A stretch of 64,000 bases of DNA from Dactylosporangium roseum (lineage in GTDB: Bacteria > Actinomycetota > Actinomycetes > Mycobacteriales > Micromonosporaceae), in the NCBI RefSeq assembly GCF_025264685.1, contig NZ_CP073721.1, positions 2,905,001 through 2,969,000 of the forward strand, read 5' to 3'. This document shows, one piece after another, positions 33,520 through 41,756 of this stretch. Made by a program: the position numbers and the translations under genes. A model generated the notes under the pieces. The model worked only from the letters and a program-made list of their open reading frames with translations, was not told the origin of the DNA and did no database searches. Numbering within the stretch: the stretch's first letter is position 1; every line of letters starts with the position of its first letter.

Positions 33520-35106
33520 GTGCCCGACGAGGATGCCGTCTTGTTGAGTATCGGCGAGCTGGCGGCGCGGACCGGTTTGTCGGTGAAGTTGATTCGTCAC
33601 TGGTCCGACATCGGCGTCGTGCCGCCGGCCAGCCGCAGCGCGGCTGGATACCGGCGCTACGACACACGAGCGGTGGCCCGCCTCGAACTTGCCCGGACCC
33701 TTCGTGAACTTGGGTTAGGCATGGCGGCGATACGGGATGTCCTCGACGGCGAACACAGTGTGGCCGAGGTGGCCGCACTGCACGCTGACGCGTTAGCGGT
33801 GCAGATACGCGCCCTGAGGGTGCAACGTGCGGTGCTGCGGTCGGTCGCCGACCGTGGTTCCACAACCGAGGAGCTTGCCGTCATGACGAAGCTGGCACGG
33901 CTGTCCGCCGCGCAGCGCACCGCGATCATCCATCAGTTCGTCTCCGACGTGCTCGGCGACCTGAACGTCCCCGGGTACCGGGAGGACCTGTTGGCCGCCA
34001 CCCCGGATCTGCCCGACGAGCCCACCGACGAGCAGGTCGACGCCTGGCTCGAACTGGCCGACCTGCTCGACGATCCCGAGCTGCGCACCGCGATGCGCCG
34101 CATGGCGGAGTACGCCGCGCGGCACGCCCCAGGTCGGCACGACGACCACGAGGTGCGGGCGGTCCAGCAGGTGACCGACTTCTGGGTGCGGCGGGTAACC
34201 GAGGCGATCGACGCCGGTATCCCCGCGGACTCGCCGCTGGCCGACTCGATTGTGACCGATATCGTCGGTGCCTGGCTGCCCACCCAACCGGGCAGCGACC
34301 TGCGAGACCGCGGTGACGGCGAGCACGCGCGCAGCCGGCTGCTCGAGCAACTGGAGATCGCCGCCGACACACGCGCGGAACGGTACTGGCAACTGCTGTG
34401 CATCATCAACGGCGCGGCCGTACGACCGAGCCTGGCCCCGGCCGGGCAGTGGCTGATGACCGCGCTGCGCGCCAACCCCGCACCGCGTGTCCGCGCCGCG
34501 AGCATCGATGCCGCCCTCGGCGAAGCCACCCAGCCCGACCCGGTAGGAGTTCTGAACGCCTACGCCCGGGTCCTGGCCGAGGTAGACACGATCGTGGCCA
34601 CGGTCACCGCCGATCGCTTCGACGACCCCACACCCTGCGCCGACTGGAACGTGCGTGCCCTGCTCAACCACCTGGTCTACGAGAACCTGATGTGGACCAG
34701 CCTGGCCAACGGCAACCCCCGAACCGACTTCACCGCCGACCACCTCGGCGATGAGCACGTGGCCGCATTCCGCGCATCAGCCCAAGGCGCGCTGACCGCC
34801 TTCCGCCGACCTGGCATGCTGACGCAGCGGTACGGGCCGGCCCCAGGGTGGCGGCTCGTCGAGCAGGTCGTCATCGAGATGCTTGTCCACGGCTGGGACC
34901 TGGCCAAAGCAACCGGTCGGCCCACCGACCTCGCCCCCGACATCGCCGCCACGACCCTGGCCACGGTCCACAAGATCTACGGAGAGCTGCCCCGAACACC
35001 AGGTGGCTCGTTCGCCCCTACCCAGCCGGTCCCGGACCGGGCGAGCACCACCGACCGCCTCGCCGCGTACCTGGGCCGAAACGTCGACTGGACTCCCCAC
35101 GACTGA
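33520..35106 (+). CDS. MerR regulator fused to a mycothiol-dependent maleylpyruvate isomerase-like (TIGR03086) domain
   Basis: The protein has about 528 residues. Residues 6-75 are a MerR winged helix (LLSIGELAARTGLSVKLIRH, WSDIGVVPPASRSAAGYRRY). A coiled-coil helix (about 90-120) and a helical middle domain (120-330) of unknown fold follow. The C-terminal 190 residues form a DinB/MDMPI-like domain with TPCADWNVRALLNHLVYENL and VIEMLVHGWDLAKATGRPTD, whose conserved histidines bind metal and thiol in mycothiol-dependent enzymes. It is probably a one-component sensor. I chose the GTG at 33520 because the -10 of its likely promoter covers the alternative ATG at 33508, so the mRNA would be leaderless. 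Confidence 0.82.
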   Translation: MPDEDAVLLSIGELAARTGLSVKLIRHWSDIGVVPPASRSAAGYRRYDTRAVARLELARTLRELGLGMAAIRDVLDGEHSVAEVAALHADALAVQIRALRVQRAVLRSVADRGSTTEELAVMTKLARLSAAQRTAIIHQFVSDVLGDLNVPGYREDLLAATPDLPDEPTDEQVDAWLELADLLDDPELRTAMRRMAEYAARHAPGRHDDHEVRAVQQVTDFWVRRVTEAIDAGIPADSPLADSIVTDIVGAWLPTQPGSDLRDRGDGEHARSRLLEQLEIAADTRAERYWQLLCIINGAAVRPSLAPAGQWLMTALRANPAPRVRAASIDAALGEATQPDPVGVLNAYARVLAEVDTIVATVTADRFDDPTPCADWNVRALLNHLVYENLMWTSLANGNPRTDFTADHLGDEHVAAFRASAQGALTAFRRPGMLTQRYGPAPGWRLVEQVVIEMLVHGWDLAKATGRPTDLAPDIAATTLATVHKIYGELPRTPGGSFAPTQPVPDRASTTDRLAAYLGRNVDWTPHD

Positions 35107-35261
35107 TCGTTGGGACCTCGCTCCTGCCAGGCTCGCGTCCGCTCCTGCCCGGCATCACCTGAACGACTTGCCGGGGCCCGGGATGTCGAGCACCCTCTGT
35201 CTAGGCACGCCGCCACCCATGGAGAGGTGACGGAGCGTTACGAATGAGGCATGATGCGTAG

Positions 35262-37157
35262 ATGCACGATCAATTGGTCGTAAGGCGTTCGCTGATTGCG
35301 CTAGCACTGTTATCGTTCGCCGCTCTGATTGGCGCAGGCGGCCTCTATCTTGCTCACCGGGGGCTTGATAACGCAGATAAGATCGCAAGCGTAGGCAGCT
35401 TCCTTGTCGCCCTTGTGGGCCTTCTTCAACTGATCGAGCCGGGTCGACGACTGTTGATTTGGCTACGCCGAGGGCCTGGGAATCACGACGTTCCCAGCCT
35501 CATCGATGGCATCCCCGGCGCCGCACCTCCCGTGAATCCGAAATTCACCGGGCGGGCGGAGCAACTTGCTGAGCTCACGCGAGCATTGAAGCAGGACGGG
35601 CGGGTGGCAGTTGAAGGAATCGGCGGTGTCGGGAAGACCGAACTCGTAGCCAAGTATGTCGAGATGTCAAGGGGCCGCTACAAAAAAATCTGGTGGATTC
35701 GCGGTCACAACGACGAGGTTGCATCCTCTGACGTCGACGCGATTGCCTGCACTATTTCGGATGCGGAAACGCCGCGTGCGCGACTGGCGGCCTATTTCGA
35801 CCTGCTACGAACCGAACGTCGATGGCTGCTGGTCATCGATGACGTCGGCTCGGAGACGACCGTCGCACCCTTCCTTTCGAGCTCCCTGGTGGGACACGTA
35901 GTCGTCACCAGCCGGCAGCGCATCGGCCTGGTTCGGGCGAGTATTACCCTGAGCGACTGGGACACGCACGAGGCGATTGAGTTTCTACGTCTGACACTGA
36001 CGGCAGATGAAAGCAGCCTGGACAGCTTAGCTGCAAGACTCTTCTTCGTGCCGTTGGCCATCTCTCAAGCGGCAAACTTTATTCAGGTTACTGGCATTTC
36101 GATACAAGACTTCCTCCAACTTTTCGAAGCGCAGAAGGGAAAGATGCTCGCTGCTGGCAGGGCTTTCAACAGGACCGACACCGTGGCAACCATGTTGCAT
36201 ATTTCCGTTAAGGCTGCCGAGAGCGCGGAGCCCGGCTCCACCAAGTTGCTCCGGATGTGTAGCTTGTACGCTGTAGGGGCAATTCCCGCAGAGTTGCCGC
36301 ATGCGCTCGGGAGCACCCGATTCAAAGGCGGCTTCGGTCTCCCAAGCCCCGTAGCTGTCCGATTCCGGCGACGACTCCGCGATCCCCTGTCCTACTCCAA
36401 GTGGATCGAATCTCTCGCAAGGCAGAGGCTGATCTCGACTGACGCGGGCAACATTGTCATCCATCCCCTAGTCGCAGAGATCGTGAAGAGCGGCCTCACG
36501 AAGAAGCAGCTAAGAGAATTGACCTATTTCGGTGCTGTCGGGCTGGTTACCCTCATTTCCAACACGAGCGAGCCTGAAGCAAGGGCCCGACTCTGGCAGA
36601 CCCTGCTCCCACACGTGGTGGCGATCGGGGATCTTGCTCGGGAACTGAGGCCCCCGTTCGCTGGAACAAACTTCGCGGCCCGAGTGACCTGGTATGCATG
36701 GCGTGAAGCGTCGTTGCTTCTCTCGGCAGCCAGCCGGCAGGTGTATGAAGACCATGAGAATAACGAAGGTGAGCGGCTCGCAAGCTTAAGCCTGGAGTTG
36801 GCCGAGAAATGCTATGCCCCATCGATGGCTTTCCGTGGAGCCGGTGCCCCCTATTCGTGGTACGCCATGACCAAGGCTCTTGAGGCATGTGCGGCATATG
36901 CATACCGAAGAAACGACTTCTCTTTATCCAAATCCTTGCTGATCCGTGCGCTGAAATGCACTCACCACCTCCATCCCCAGGGCAGGGCCGCCATCATCAC
37001 CGGGCTGGCCAGCACCGAAATCCGACTAGGCGATATTGAAAGCGCCTCAGCCCTGCTCGAGAAGGAGTTGTCGTCGCTCCGTCGAAAGTTGCCGGACTCC
37101 GATCCGGCATTGAAAGATCTTCTAGTTCTCGACGAAGAGATCCGCGGCCGCACCTGA
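35262..37157 (+). CDS. Membrane-anchored STAND (NB-ARC-like) NTPase
   Basis: This is a 631-residue protein. Two N-terminal helices (about 10-30 LIALALLSFAALIGAGGLYL, and 41-58) anchor it in the membrane. An NB-ARC-type nucleotide-switch module follows: FTGRAEQL (95-102), P-loop GIGGVGKTE (119-127), Walker B LLVIDDV (189-195) and the TSR sensor VVVTSRQ (213-219). A winged-helix region then leads into degenerate TPR-like helical repeats (about 420-620; YAYRRNDFSLSKSLLIRALK, TGLASTEIRLGDIESASALL). STAND ATPases are signal-triggered switches used in regulation and bacterial immunity. AT-ending codons are far more common here than in flanking genes, suggesting transfer. No effector enzyme is visible in the chain or beside it. 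Pseudogenes and transposase scraps surround it. Confidence 0.85.
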   Translation: MHDQLVVRRSLIALALLSFAALIGAGGLYLAHRGLDNADKIASVGSFLVALVGLLQLIEPGRRLLIWLRRGPGNHDVPSLIDGIPGAAPPVNPKFTGRAEQLAELTRALKQDGRVAVEGIGGVGKTELVAKYVEMSRGRYKKIWWIRGHNDEVASSDVDAIACTISDAETPRARLAAYFDLLRTERRWLLVIDDVGSETTVAPFLSSSLVGHVVVTSRQRIGLVRASITLSDWDTHEAIEFLRLTLTADESSLDSLAARLFFVPLAISQAANFIQVTGISIQDFLQLFEAQKGKMLAAGRAFNRTDTVATMLHISVKAAESAEPGSTKLLRMCSLYAVGAIPAELPHALGSTRFKGGFGLPSPVAVRFRRRLRDPLSYSKWIESLARQRLISTDAGNIVIHPLVAEIVKSGLTKKQLRELTYFGAVGLVTLISNTSEPEARARLWQTLLPHVVAIGDLARELRPPFAGTNFAARVTWYAWREASLLLSAASRQVYEDHENNEGERLASLSLELAEKCYAPSMAFRGAGAPYSWYAMTKALEACAAYAYRRNDFSLSKSLLIRALKCTHHLHPQGRAAIITGLASTEIRLGDIESASALLEKELSSLRRKLPDSDPALKDLLVLDEEIRGRT

Positions 37158-37200
37158 AGAGTAACCGCCCGGGAAAATCTTACTCCAGGGGCTGCCGCCG

Positions 37201-37718
37201 ATGCCGGCGGCGCTGCTCATCGTCAACCTCGGGGCGCCGTTCCGCATCCGCGGCGGCACCGACATCGAGACGGCCCAGTACGCCGACGGCTGCGTGGTCA
37301 CCATGCCCACCCGCGCGTTGGAGTTCGGCTACCCATTCCGGACCCGGTCCGTCGGCGTGCACTTCAGGCCGTGGGGCCTGGCGCCGTTCCTGCCGATGCC
37401 CGCGGCCGAGCTGTGTGACCGGCCGGTGTCAGCAGCACTCATCTGGCACAGCGGTTCAAGGAGCTCATCGGCGTCACGCCGAAGCGGCTGGCCCGTACCT
37501 ACCGCTTCAGCGCCACCGTGTTCGCGATCGACCCCGCCGGGCCGATCGACTGGGGCGACCTCGCCGGTGGCGCGGGCTACTTCGACCAGGCCCATTTCGG
37601 CCACGAGTTCCGGGCGTTCACCGGGTTGACGCCGACCCGGTACGTCGAAGTCCGGCGGCGGTTCCTGCGCGAACATCCCGGCCACGTGTTTGACGGCTGG
37701 CCGCTGCCGGCCGATTGA
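37201..37718 (+). pseudogene. AraC-family regulator with N-terminal truncation and internal deletion
   Basis: The first part reads LGAPFRIRGGTDIETAQYAD, MPTRALEFGYPFRTRSVGVH and FRPWGLAPFLPMPAAELCDR, the effector domain of a known AraC subfamily. At about 37425-37450 the frame changes, and the sequence resumes inside the helix-turn-helix domain as STHLAQRFKELIGVTPKRLA, then ATVFAIDPAGPIDWGDLAGG and GYFDQAHFGHEFRAFTGLTP. Roughly 90 residues between these blocks are missing, along with about 40 at the N-terminus. The 5' truncation lies only some 40 bases after the STAND gene stop, so that gene or its flank sits at the breakpoint. Confidence 0.8.
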
Positions 37719-37782
37719 TTTCTTACAAGAGCGGCAGCTCACGACACGCTACTTTGGGGGTACTCAAGCAGAGGAGCGCCCC

Positions 37783-38191
37783 GTGGGCAAGGTGGTCATG
37801 TACAGCTCGGTGTCGGTGGACGGCTTCGTCGCGGACGAGAACGACCAGCCCGGACCGCTGTTCGACTGGTTGTCCGGCGGTGACGTCCCGTTGGACGACA
37901 GCGGCGAGCTGAAGGTGTCGCAGACGTCCTACGACTACACCCGGCCGTACTGGGACCAGATCGGCGTCACGATCGTCGGCCGCCACGTCTTCGACCTGAC
38001 GGACGGCTGGGACGGAAAGCCGCCGGGCGGGATCGACCACGTGGTCGTCGTGACGCACCGGCCGGCGCCCGAGGGCTGGAACCGGCAAGCGCTACTTCGG
38101 GTCGGTCGACGCGCAGCACCTGTTGGAGGATCCCGACGTGGTGATCCAGGGCGACCGGGTGCTTCACCTGCGCTACCGGGTGCGCCGTTGA
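37783..38191 (+). pseudogene. RibD-C/dihydrofolate reductase-like protein with internal deletion
   Basis: A GTG at 37783 behind GAGGAGCG opens VGKVVMYSSVSVDGFVADEN, with SYDYTRPYWDQIGVTIVGRH and VFDLTDGWDGKPPGGIDHVV. This is a typical actinobacterial DHFR/RibD-C family protein. Near 38080 the similarity changes frame and resumes close to the C-terminus as KRYFGSVDAQHLLEDPDVVI, then QGDRVLHLRYRVRR and a stop at 38189-38191. Around 60 central residues that complete the nucleotide-binding site are gone. Like the AraC gene just upstream, it has intact ends and a missing middle. Confidence 0.8.
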
Positions 38192-38302
38192 CCGAGCCAG
38201 GACGAACCGCAGGGCGCTGAGCTGCCACCCGAGGTCGGTATGCGCTGCCCGCGGTAGGTAGCGATCTCCCCGCCGGTCCAGTTTGTTCTACAGTTCGTGA
38301 CC

Positions 38303-39202
38303 ATGCGCCGCATCGCCCTCCTGGTCGTCGTCACGGTGTTGCTCGCCGGGTGCTCCGCGCCCGCCGGTACCGATGGAAATCTCACCGACGGGTGGGAGGT
38401 GCCGCCCGCGCCGTCCGTGCCGGTGCCCGCGATCGGGACGTGTCTCGCCACGGGTGGGAACGTGGCGTACAACGACAAGGGCGATCCTGCGGCTACGCCG
38501 GTCGACTGCGGCACACCGCACAAACTCGAGGTGGTGCGGGTTGCCCGGTTCCCCGACGATGCGCAGCCGCCGGCCTGGGGCAGCCCGGCGATGCGGGCCG
38601 CATACGCCGACTGCGGGAAGGCCGCCAGCGGATATCTCGGTGGCGACTGGCATACCGCGTGGCTCTTCGTGCACGTCGGCCGGCCCTCCAGCGCCGCTTG
38701 GGCAGGCGGTGCCCGGTCCTACGTGTGCGGCGTCGCCGAGTTCGAACGTACCGACTGGGCCAGCCCGGCGGTCGAGCGGATCGGCTCCCTGAAAGGCTCG
38801 CTGACCGGCCGCCCGCCACGGTGCGCGACGCTGATCGGCAACCAGCCGGACAAACAGGGCTTCTACCTTCGCATCGCCGGCGAGCGGCGCACCGACTGCA
38901 ACGAGGCGCACGACGCCGAGCTCGCCGCGGTCTTCGAGCTGCCCGACGGCGCATACCCGAGCTGGCAGGCGCAAGGCGACTACCTGCTGCCCCGCTGCAT
39001 CACGGCGGTGACGGCCCTGCTCGGGCTGTCCCGGCAGGCCTTCGACCGGCGCGCCGAGTTGTGGGTGCACTTCACCTGGCTCGACGACCAGAGCGAGTGG
39101 CAGGCCGGCGAGCGCGCCAGCCTCTGCTACGTCACGGTGCCCATGGCCCACAAGGTCCGCGGAAGCCTGAAGGGCGTTGGCGCTGGACCGCTGCCGTACT
39201 GA
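38303..39202 (+). CDS. Septum-formation-domain lipoprotein
   Basis: The predicted lipoprotein has 299 residues. The signal is MRRIALLVVVTVLLAGCSA with a canonical lipobox LAGC (Cys17), followed by a Pro-rich segment. The mature part resembles the actinobacterial septum-formation (Septum_form) domain, with two related halves. Each half has a spaced cysteine pattern and an E.F-containing strand: VDCGTPHKLEVVRVARFPDD, and TDCNEAHDAELAAVFELPDG in the second half. Six to eight cysteines suggest disulfides outside the membrane. The family name comes from Corynebacterium work, and the function in this protein is unproven. A GTG at 38297 is an alternative start. Confidence 0.8.
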   Translation: MRRIALLVVVTVLLAGCSAPAGTDGNLTDGWEVPPAPSVPVPAIGTCLATGGNVAYNDKGDPAATPVDCGTPHKLEVVRVARFPDDAQPPAWGSPAMRAAYADCGKAASGYLGGDWHTAWLFVHVGRPSSAAWAGGARSYVCGVAEFERTDWASPAVERIGSLKGSLTGRPPRCATLIGNQPDKQGFYLRIAGERRTDCNEAHDAELAAVFELPDGAYPSWQAQGDYLLPRCITAVTALLGLSRQAFDRRAELWVHFTWLDDQSEWQAGERASLCYVTVPMAHKVRGSLKGVGAGPLPY

Positions 39203-39313
39203 TCCAGAACCTCACCAGGTGGCCGTACGGCATGGGGCGGCAGCCGGGAGAGACCGGCACCTTCGCCCGGCCGGCCGATCCGTTCCGGGCCAGGCCGGAG
39301 CACCACCCGACGG

Positions 39314-39715
39314 GTGACCCCTGCCAGACTCCTCGCCGCCGCGGCCGTCGTGTTCGCGCTCGCCGGCTGCGGCTCGGACCCGAAACCGAACACCGACGGT
39401 GTGCACGCGGTCGTCGCGTCTCCGTCGGAGTTGCCGAGCCCCAGCCCGTCACCGTCGCCGAGCCCGTCGGTGGCCGTGCCGAGCGACGCCGCCGTGCCCG
39501 GTGCCGGCGTGCCGACGCCAGCGCGGACCACGACGAAGGCGGCCCCGCCGAAGACCACGAAACCCGCCGCACCGAAGACGACGAAGCCGGCGTCCGTGTA
39601 CTACGCCAACTGTGCCGAGGTGAAAGCGGCTGGCAAGGCGCCGCTGTACCGGGGGCAGCCCGGCTACCGGTCGGGCCTCGACCGTGACGGTGACGGGAAG
39701 GCCTGCGAGAAATGA
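39314..39715 (+). CDS. Excalibur calcium-binding domain lipoprotein
   Basis: This 133-residue secreted lipoprotein starts at GTG 39314. The signal peptide is TPARLLAAAAVVFALAGCGS with lipobox LAGC. A long low-complexity linker follows with Ser-Pro repeats (SPSPSPSPSP) and TTKAAPPKTTKPAAPKTTKP. The C-terminal 40 residues are an Excalibur domain, with YYANCAEVKAAGKAPLY and the EF-hand-like loop DRDGDGKACE. Such domains bind calcium at the cell surface, often attached to nucleases; no enzymatic domain is present here. It follows the septum-domain lipoprotein by about 110 bases on the same strand. Confidence 0.85.
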   Translation: MTPARLLAAAAVVFALAGCGSDPKPNTDGVHAVVASPSELPSPSPSPSPSPSVAVPSDAAVPGAGVPTPARTTTKAAPPKTTKPAAPKTTKPASVYYANCAEVKAAGKAPLYRGQPGYRSGLDRDGDGKACEK

Positions 39716-39740
39716 TGCTGTCGTCGGCATGGGTGCGGAC

Positions 39741-39922
39741 ATGAGCATCATTTTCGACTCGCAGTGCTGGACCTGCCGGCACTGGCGATCCGGCCTCGAG
39801 TCTCCGAGCGACACCGGTCCCGGGTTCTGCTCGGCGTTCCCCGCCGGGATCCCGCGAAAATCCTTACCTGCGGAGCGGGCCGCCGTAAGCCGTGGCCGGA
39901 CGACAACGGTGTCCGGTGGTGA
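39741..39922 (+). pseudogene. Small cysteine-motif protein with frameshift
   Basis: The ATG at 39741 opens SIIFDSQCWTCRHWRSGLES, then FCSAFPAGIP, the layout of small actinobacterial proteins with a CxxC pair and an FPDGIP block. Just after, around an A4 run at 39856-39860, the expected continuation lies in another frame (KILTCGAGRRKPWPDDNGVR, stop 39920-39922). About 60 residues in total, close to full length apart from the shift. A sequencing error in the A run is possible. Its last codons overlap an IS1182-like fragment. Confidence 0.5.
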
Positions 39923-40029
39923 CCGTGTTGCAGTACGCGGAGCATCTGACCGACCGGCAGGCCGCTGAGGCGGTACGTACGCGTATCGCCTGGAAGTACT
40001 GCCTGGGGCCGGACCTGGCCGATGGAGGA
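39913..40029 (+). mobile_element. IS1182-like transposase remnant C (N-terminal block)
   Basis: The plus strand reads VTVLQYAEHLTDRQAAEAVR, then TRIAWKYCLGPDL. This is the N-terminal block of IS1182-family transposases (VLQ.AE.LSDRQAADAVR.RIDWKY.LGL). About 39 residues remain, with no stop but no continuation of similarity either. The frame runs on by chance into the DUF418 gene. This is a different part of the transposase from remnants A and B. Confidence 0.72.
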
Positions 40030-40152
40030 GACGGCGTCCGGTGCGGAGTCGCTCGTCCGACGAAGGATGTACCCGGAATCGGCACCGTGAAGGATGAAGA
40101 GGGACCGAACCCCCGCCATGCTGGGTCGAGCCGAATTCATGGGGGGTTGCCG

Positions 40153-41358
40153 ATGGATGTGTCGACGACGGACGGGCAGGTGGCCGAGACCGGCCGGACG
40201 CACAAGCCGGCAGGACGGCTGATGCTGTTGGATGTCCTGCGCGGAGTCGCGATCCTTGGCACGCTGGCCACCAACGTCTGGATCTTCACCCACCCGGCCG
40301 CCGAATACGGCGTGCTGATCGACACCGCCGACATGGCGGCCCTTGCCGACAACCCGTTCGAGACCGCGTTCCGGTTCCTGGCCAACGGCAAGTTCCTGGC
40401 GATGCTCACGATCCTGTTCGGGGTCGGTCTGGCGATCCAGCACCGGTCGGCTCTCCGGCGAGACGGGCGTTGGCCCGGTCGGTACCCGCGGCGCGCCGCG
40501 CTCCTGTTCATCGAGGGGACCGCGCACTTCCTGCTGGTGTTCGCCTTCGACGTTCTCATGGGGTACGCCGTCGCCGCGATCGTGGTGGCCTGGCTGCTGG
40601 CCCGCTCCGCCCGGGTGCAGGCCGTGGTGATGTGGGTCAGCGGCGGACTGCACCTGGCGCTGATGCTGCTCGGCACCGCCGTTCTGCTGGCCGCCCCGGC
40701 TCCGGTCACGGAGGCCGATCCGCGCCTCGCGCGGCTGTTCACCGACGGCAGCTACCTCGACCAGGTCCGCTTCCGGATGGACAACGCGCTGTTCCTGCGA
40801 GCCGAACCGATCATCACGTTCGGCCTGTTGGTCTTTCTCTTCCTGCTGGGCGTGCGGCTGTTCCGCGCCGGCGCCTTCGACGCCGGCGCGACCGGCCGCC
40901 GGATCCGCCGGCGCATGCTCGTGCTGGGGCTGGGCGCCGGCCTGCCGCTGAACCTGGCCACCACATTGGGCGGCGCGGACCTGTTCCTGGTCGACCGGTA
41001 CGTGGTGCCGCCCTTGGTCACCCTGGGCTACCTCGGCCTGATCGGCACCCTGCTGGACCGCCTCGCCCGACCCGGACCCGTCACCGCCGGCCTGACCGCG
41101 GTGGGCCGCACCGCACTCTCCTGCTACGTGCTACAGAACCTCGCCTGTGCCGCGATCTGCTACGGCTGGGGCCTCGGGCTCGCCGCCGCGCTCGCCGACG
41201 CCCGCCCCTGGTGGATCTTCGGACTCTGGGCAGGTGCCTCCGGGGTGCTCGCCCTGGCTGCCTCGCTGTGGCTGCGCCGCTTCCGGCAGGGCCCGCTGGA
41301 GGCACTGCAACGGCGGCTGCTGAACGCTGGCACGGCAGGCACCGCCGGGCACGCGTAG
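40153..41358 (+). CDS. DUF418-domain membrane protein
   Basis: This 401-residue polytopic protein begins GRLMLLDVLRGVAILGTLAT, the RGxAxLGI-like opening of DUF418 proteins. About ten helices follow, including FLANGKFLAMLTILFGVGLA and a C-terminal DUF418 block with LTAVGRTALSCYVLQNLACA. The family is distantly related to acyltransferase-3 membrane proteins and heparan-glucosaminide acetyltransferase, but its function is unknown. I chose the ATG at 40153; the longer frame only picks up the transposase remnant. It stands alone upstream of the ArsR-VOC pair. Confidence 0.88.
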   Translation: MDVSTTDGQVAETGRTHKPAGRLMLLDVLRGVAILGTLATNVWIFTHPAAEYGVLIDTADMAALADNPFETAFRFLANGKFLAMLTILFGVGLAIQHRSALRRDGRWPGRYPRRAALLFIEGTAHFLLVFAFDVLMGYAVAAIVVAWLLARSARVQAVVMWVSGGLHLALMLLGTAVLLAAPAPVTEADPRLARLFTDGSYLDQVRFRMDNALFLRAEPIITFGLLVFLFLLGVRLFRAGAFDAGATGRRIRRRMLVLGLGAGLPLNLATTLGGADLFLVDRYVVPPLVTLGYLGLIGTLLDRLARPGPVTAGLTAVGRTALSCYVLQNLACAAICYGWGLGLAAALADARPWWIFGLWAGASGVLALAASLWLRRFRQGPLEALQRRLLNAGTAGTAGHA

Positions 41359-41432
41359 CGGCCGGCACACGTGCTCCAGGTCACCTCGAGGTGGTTGGGC
41401 AGGATTGGGTACCGACGGCGCCGGACGGGTTG

Positions 41433-41458
41433 ACTATTTCGGGTCAGCCCGAAATAGT
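41433..41458. promoter_or_regulatory. 26-bp operator-like palindrome upstream of an ArsR-type regulator
   Basis: ACTATTTCGGG and CCCGAAATAGT are exact inverted repeats around TCAG. The palindrome ends seven bases before the GTG start at 41465. Its AT-rich arms stand out from the surrounding sequence. Position and symmetry suggest an autoregulatory site for the ArsR-like protein, probably covering the promoter. Confidence 0.72.
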
Positions 41459-41464
41459 GATGCT

Positions 41465-41743
41465 GTGCAGGTCGTGGAGAGCGAGATGGACGAACTCCTC
41501 CGCGCTCTCGCCCACCCGGCCCGGCGCAAACTGCTGCGCCTGTGCTGGCGGACGGCGCGGCCCGCCGGTGCGCTGTCGACGGCGCTCGGGCTGGCCCCGG
41601 CGAGCACCTCCGAGCACCTCAAAGTGCTGCGCAAGACGGCCCTGCTCGTGTTGCACAAGCAGGGCACGTTGCGTTACTACCAGGCGAACCCGGCCCGGGT
41701 GGCGCAGCTTGGTGCCTGGCTGCTGTCCTTCGACGACTCCTGA
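41465..41743 (+). CDS. ArsR-like winged-helix regulator
   Basis: The protein has 92 residues. The helix-turn-helix reads ELLRALAHPARRKLLRLCWR, then ALSTALGLAPASTSEHLKVL and the wing LLVLHKQGTLRYYQANPARV. It lacks the ELCVCD thiolate motif, so it is probably not an arsenic sensor. It resembles the ArsR-subgroup regulators paired with SRPBCC or VOC-fold proteins. Starting at 41465 leaves the 26-bp palindrome upstream in the promoter, whereas the longer frame from 41405 would run through it. The VOC gene follows 13 bases downstream, so the pair is one operon. Confidence 0.8.
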   Translation: MQVVESEMDELLRALAHPARRKLLRLCWRTARPAGALSTALGLAPASTSEHLKVLRKTALLVLHKQGTLRYYQANPARVAQLGAWLLSFDDS

Positions 41744-41756
41744 TGGGAGCACTGTG

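Noticed and set aside
39892..40152. N-terminal extension of the DUF418 protein by 87 codons.
   Set aside because: The extension is an IS1182-type transposase fragment plus filler; DUF418 similarity begins after the ATG at 40153.
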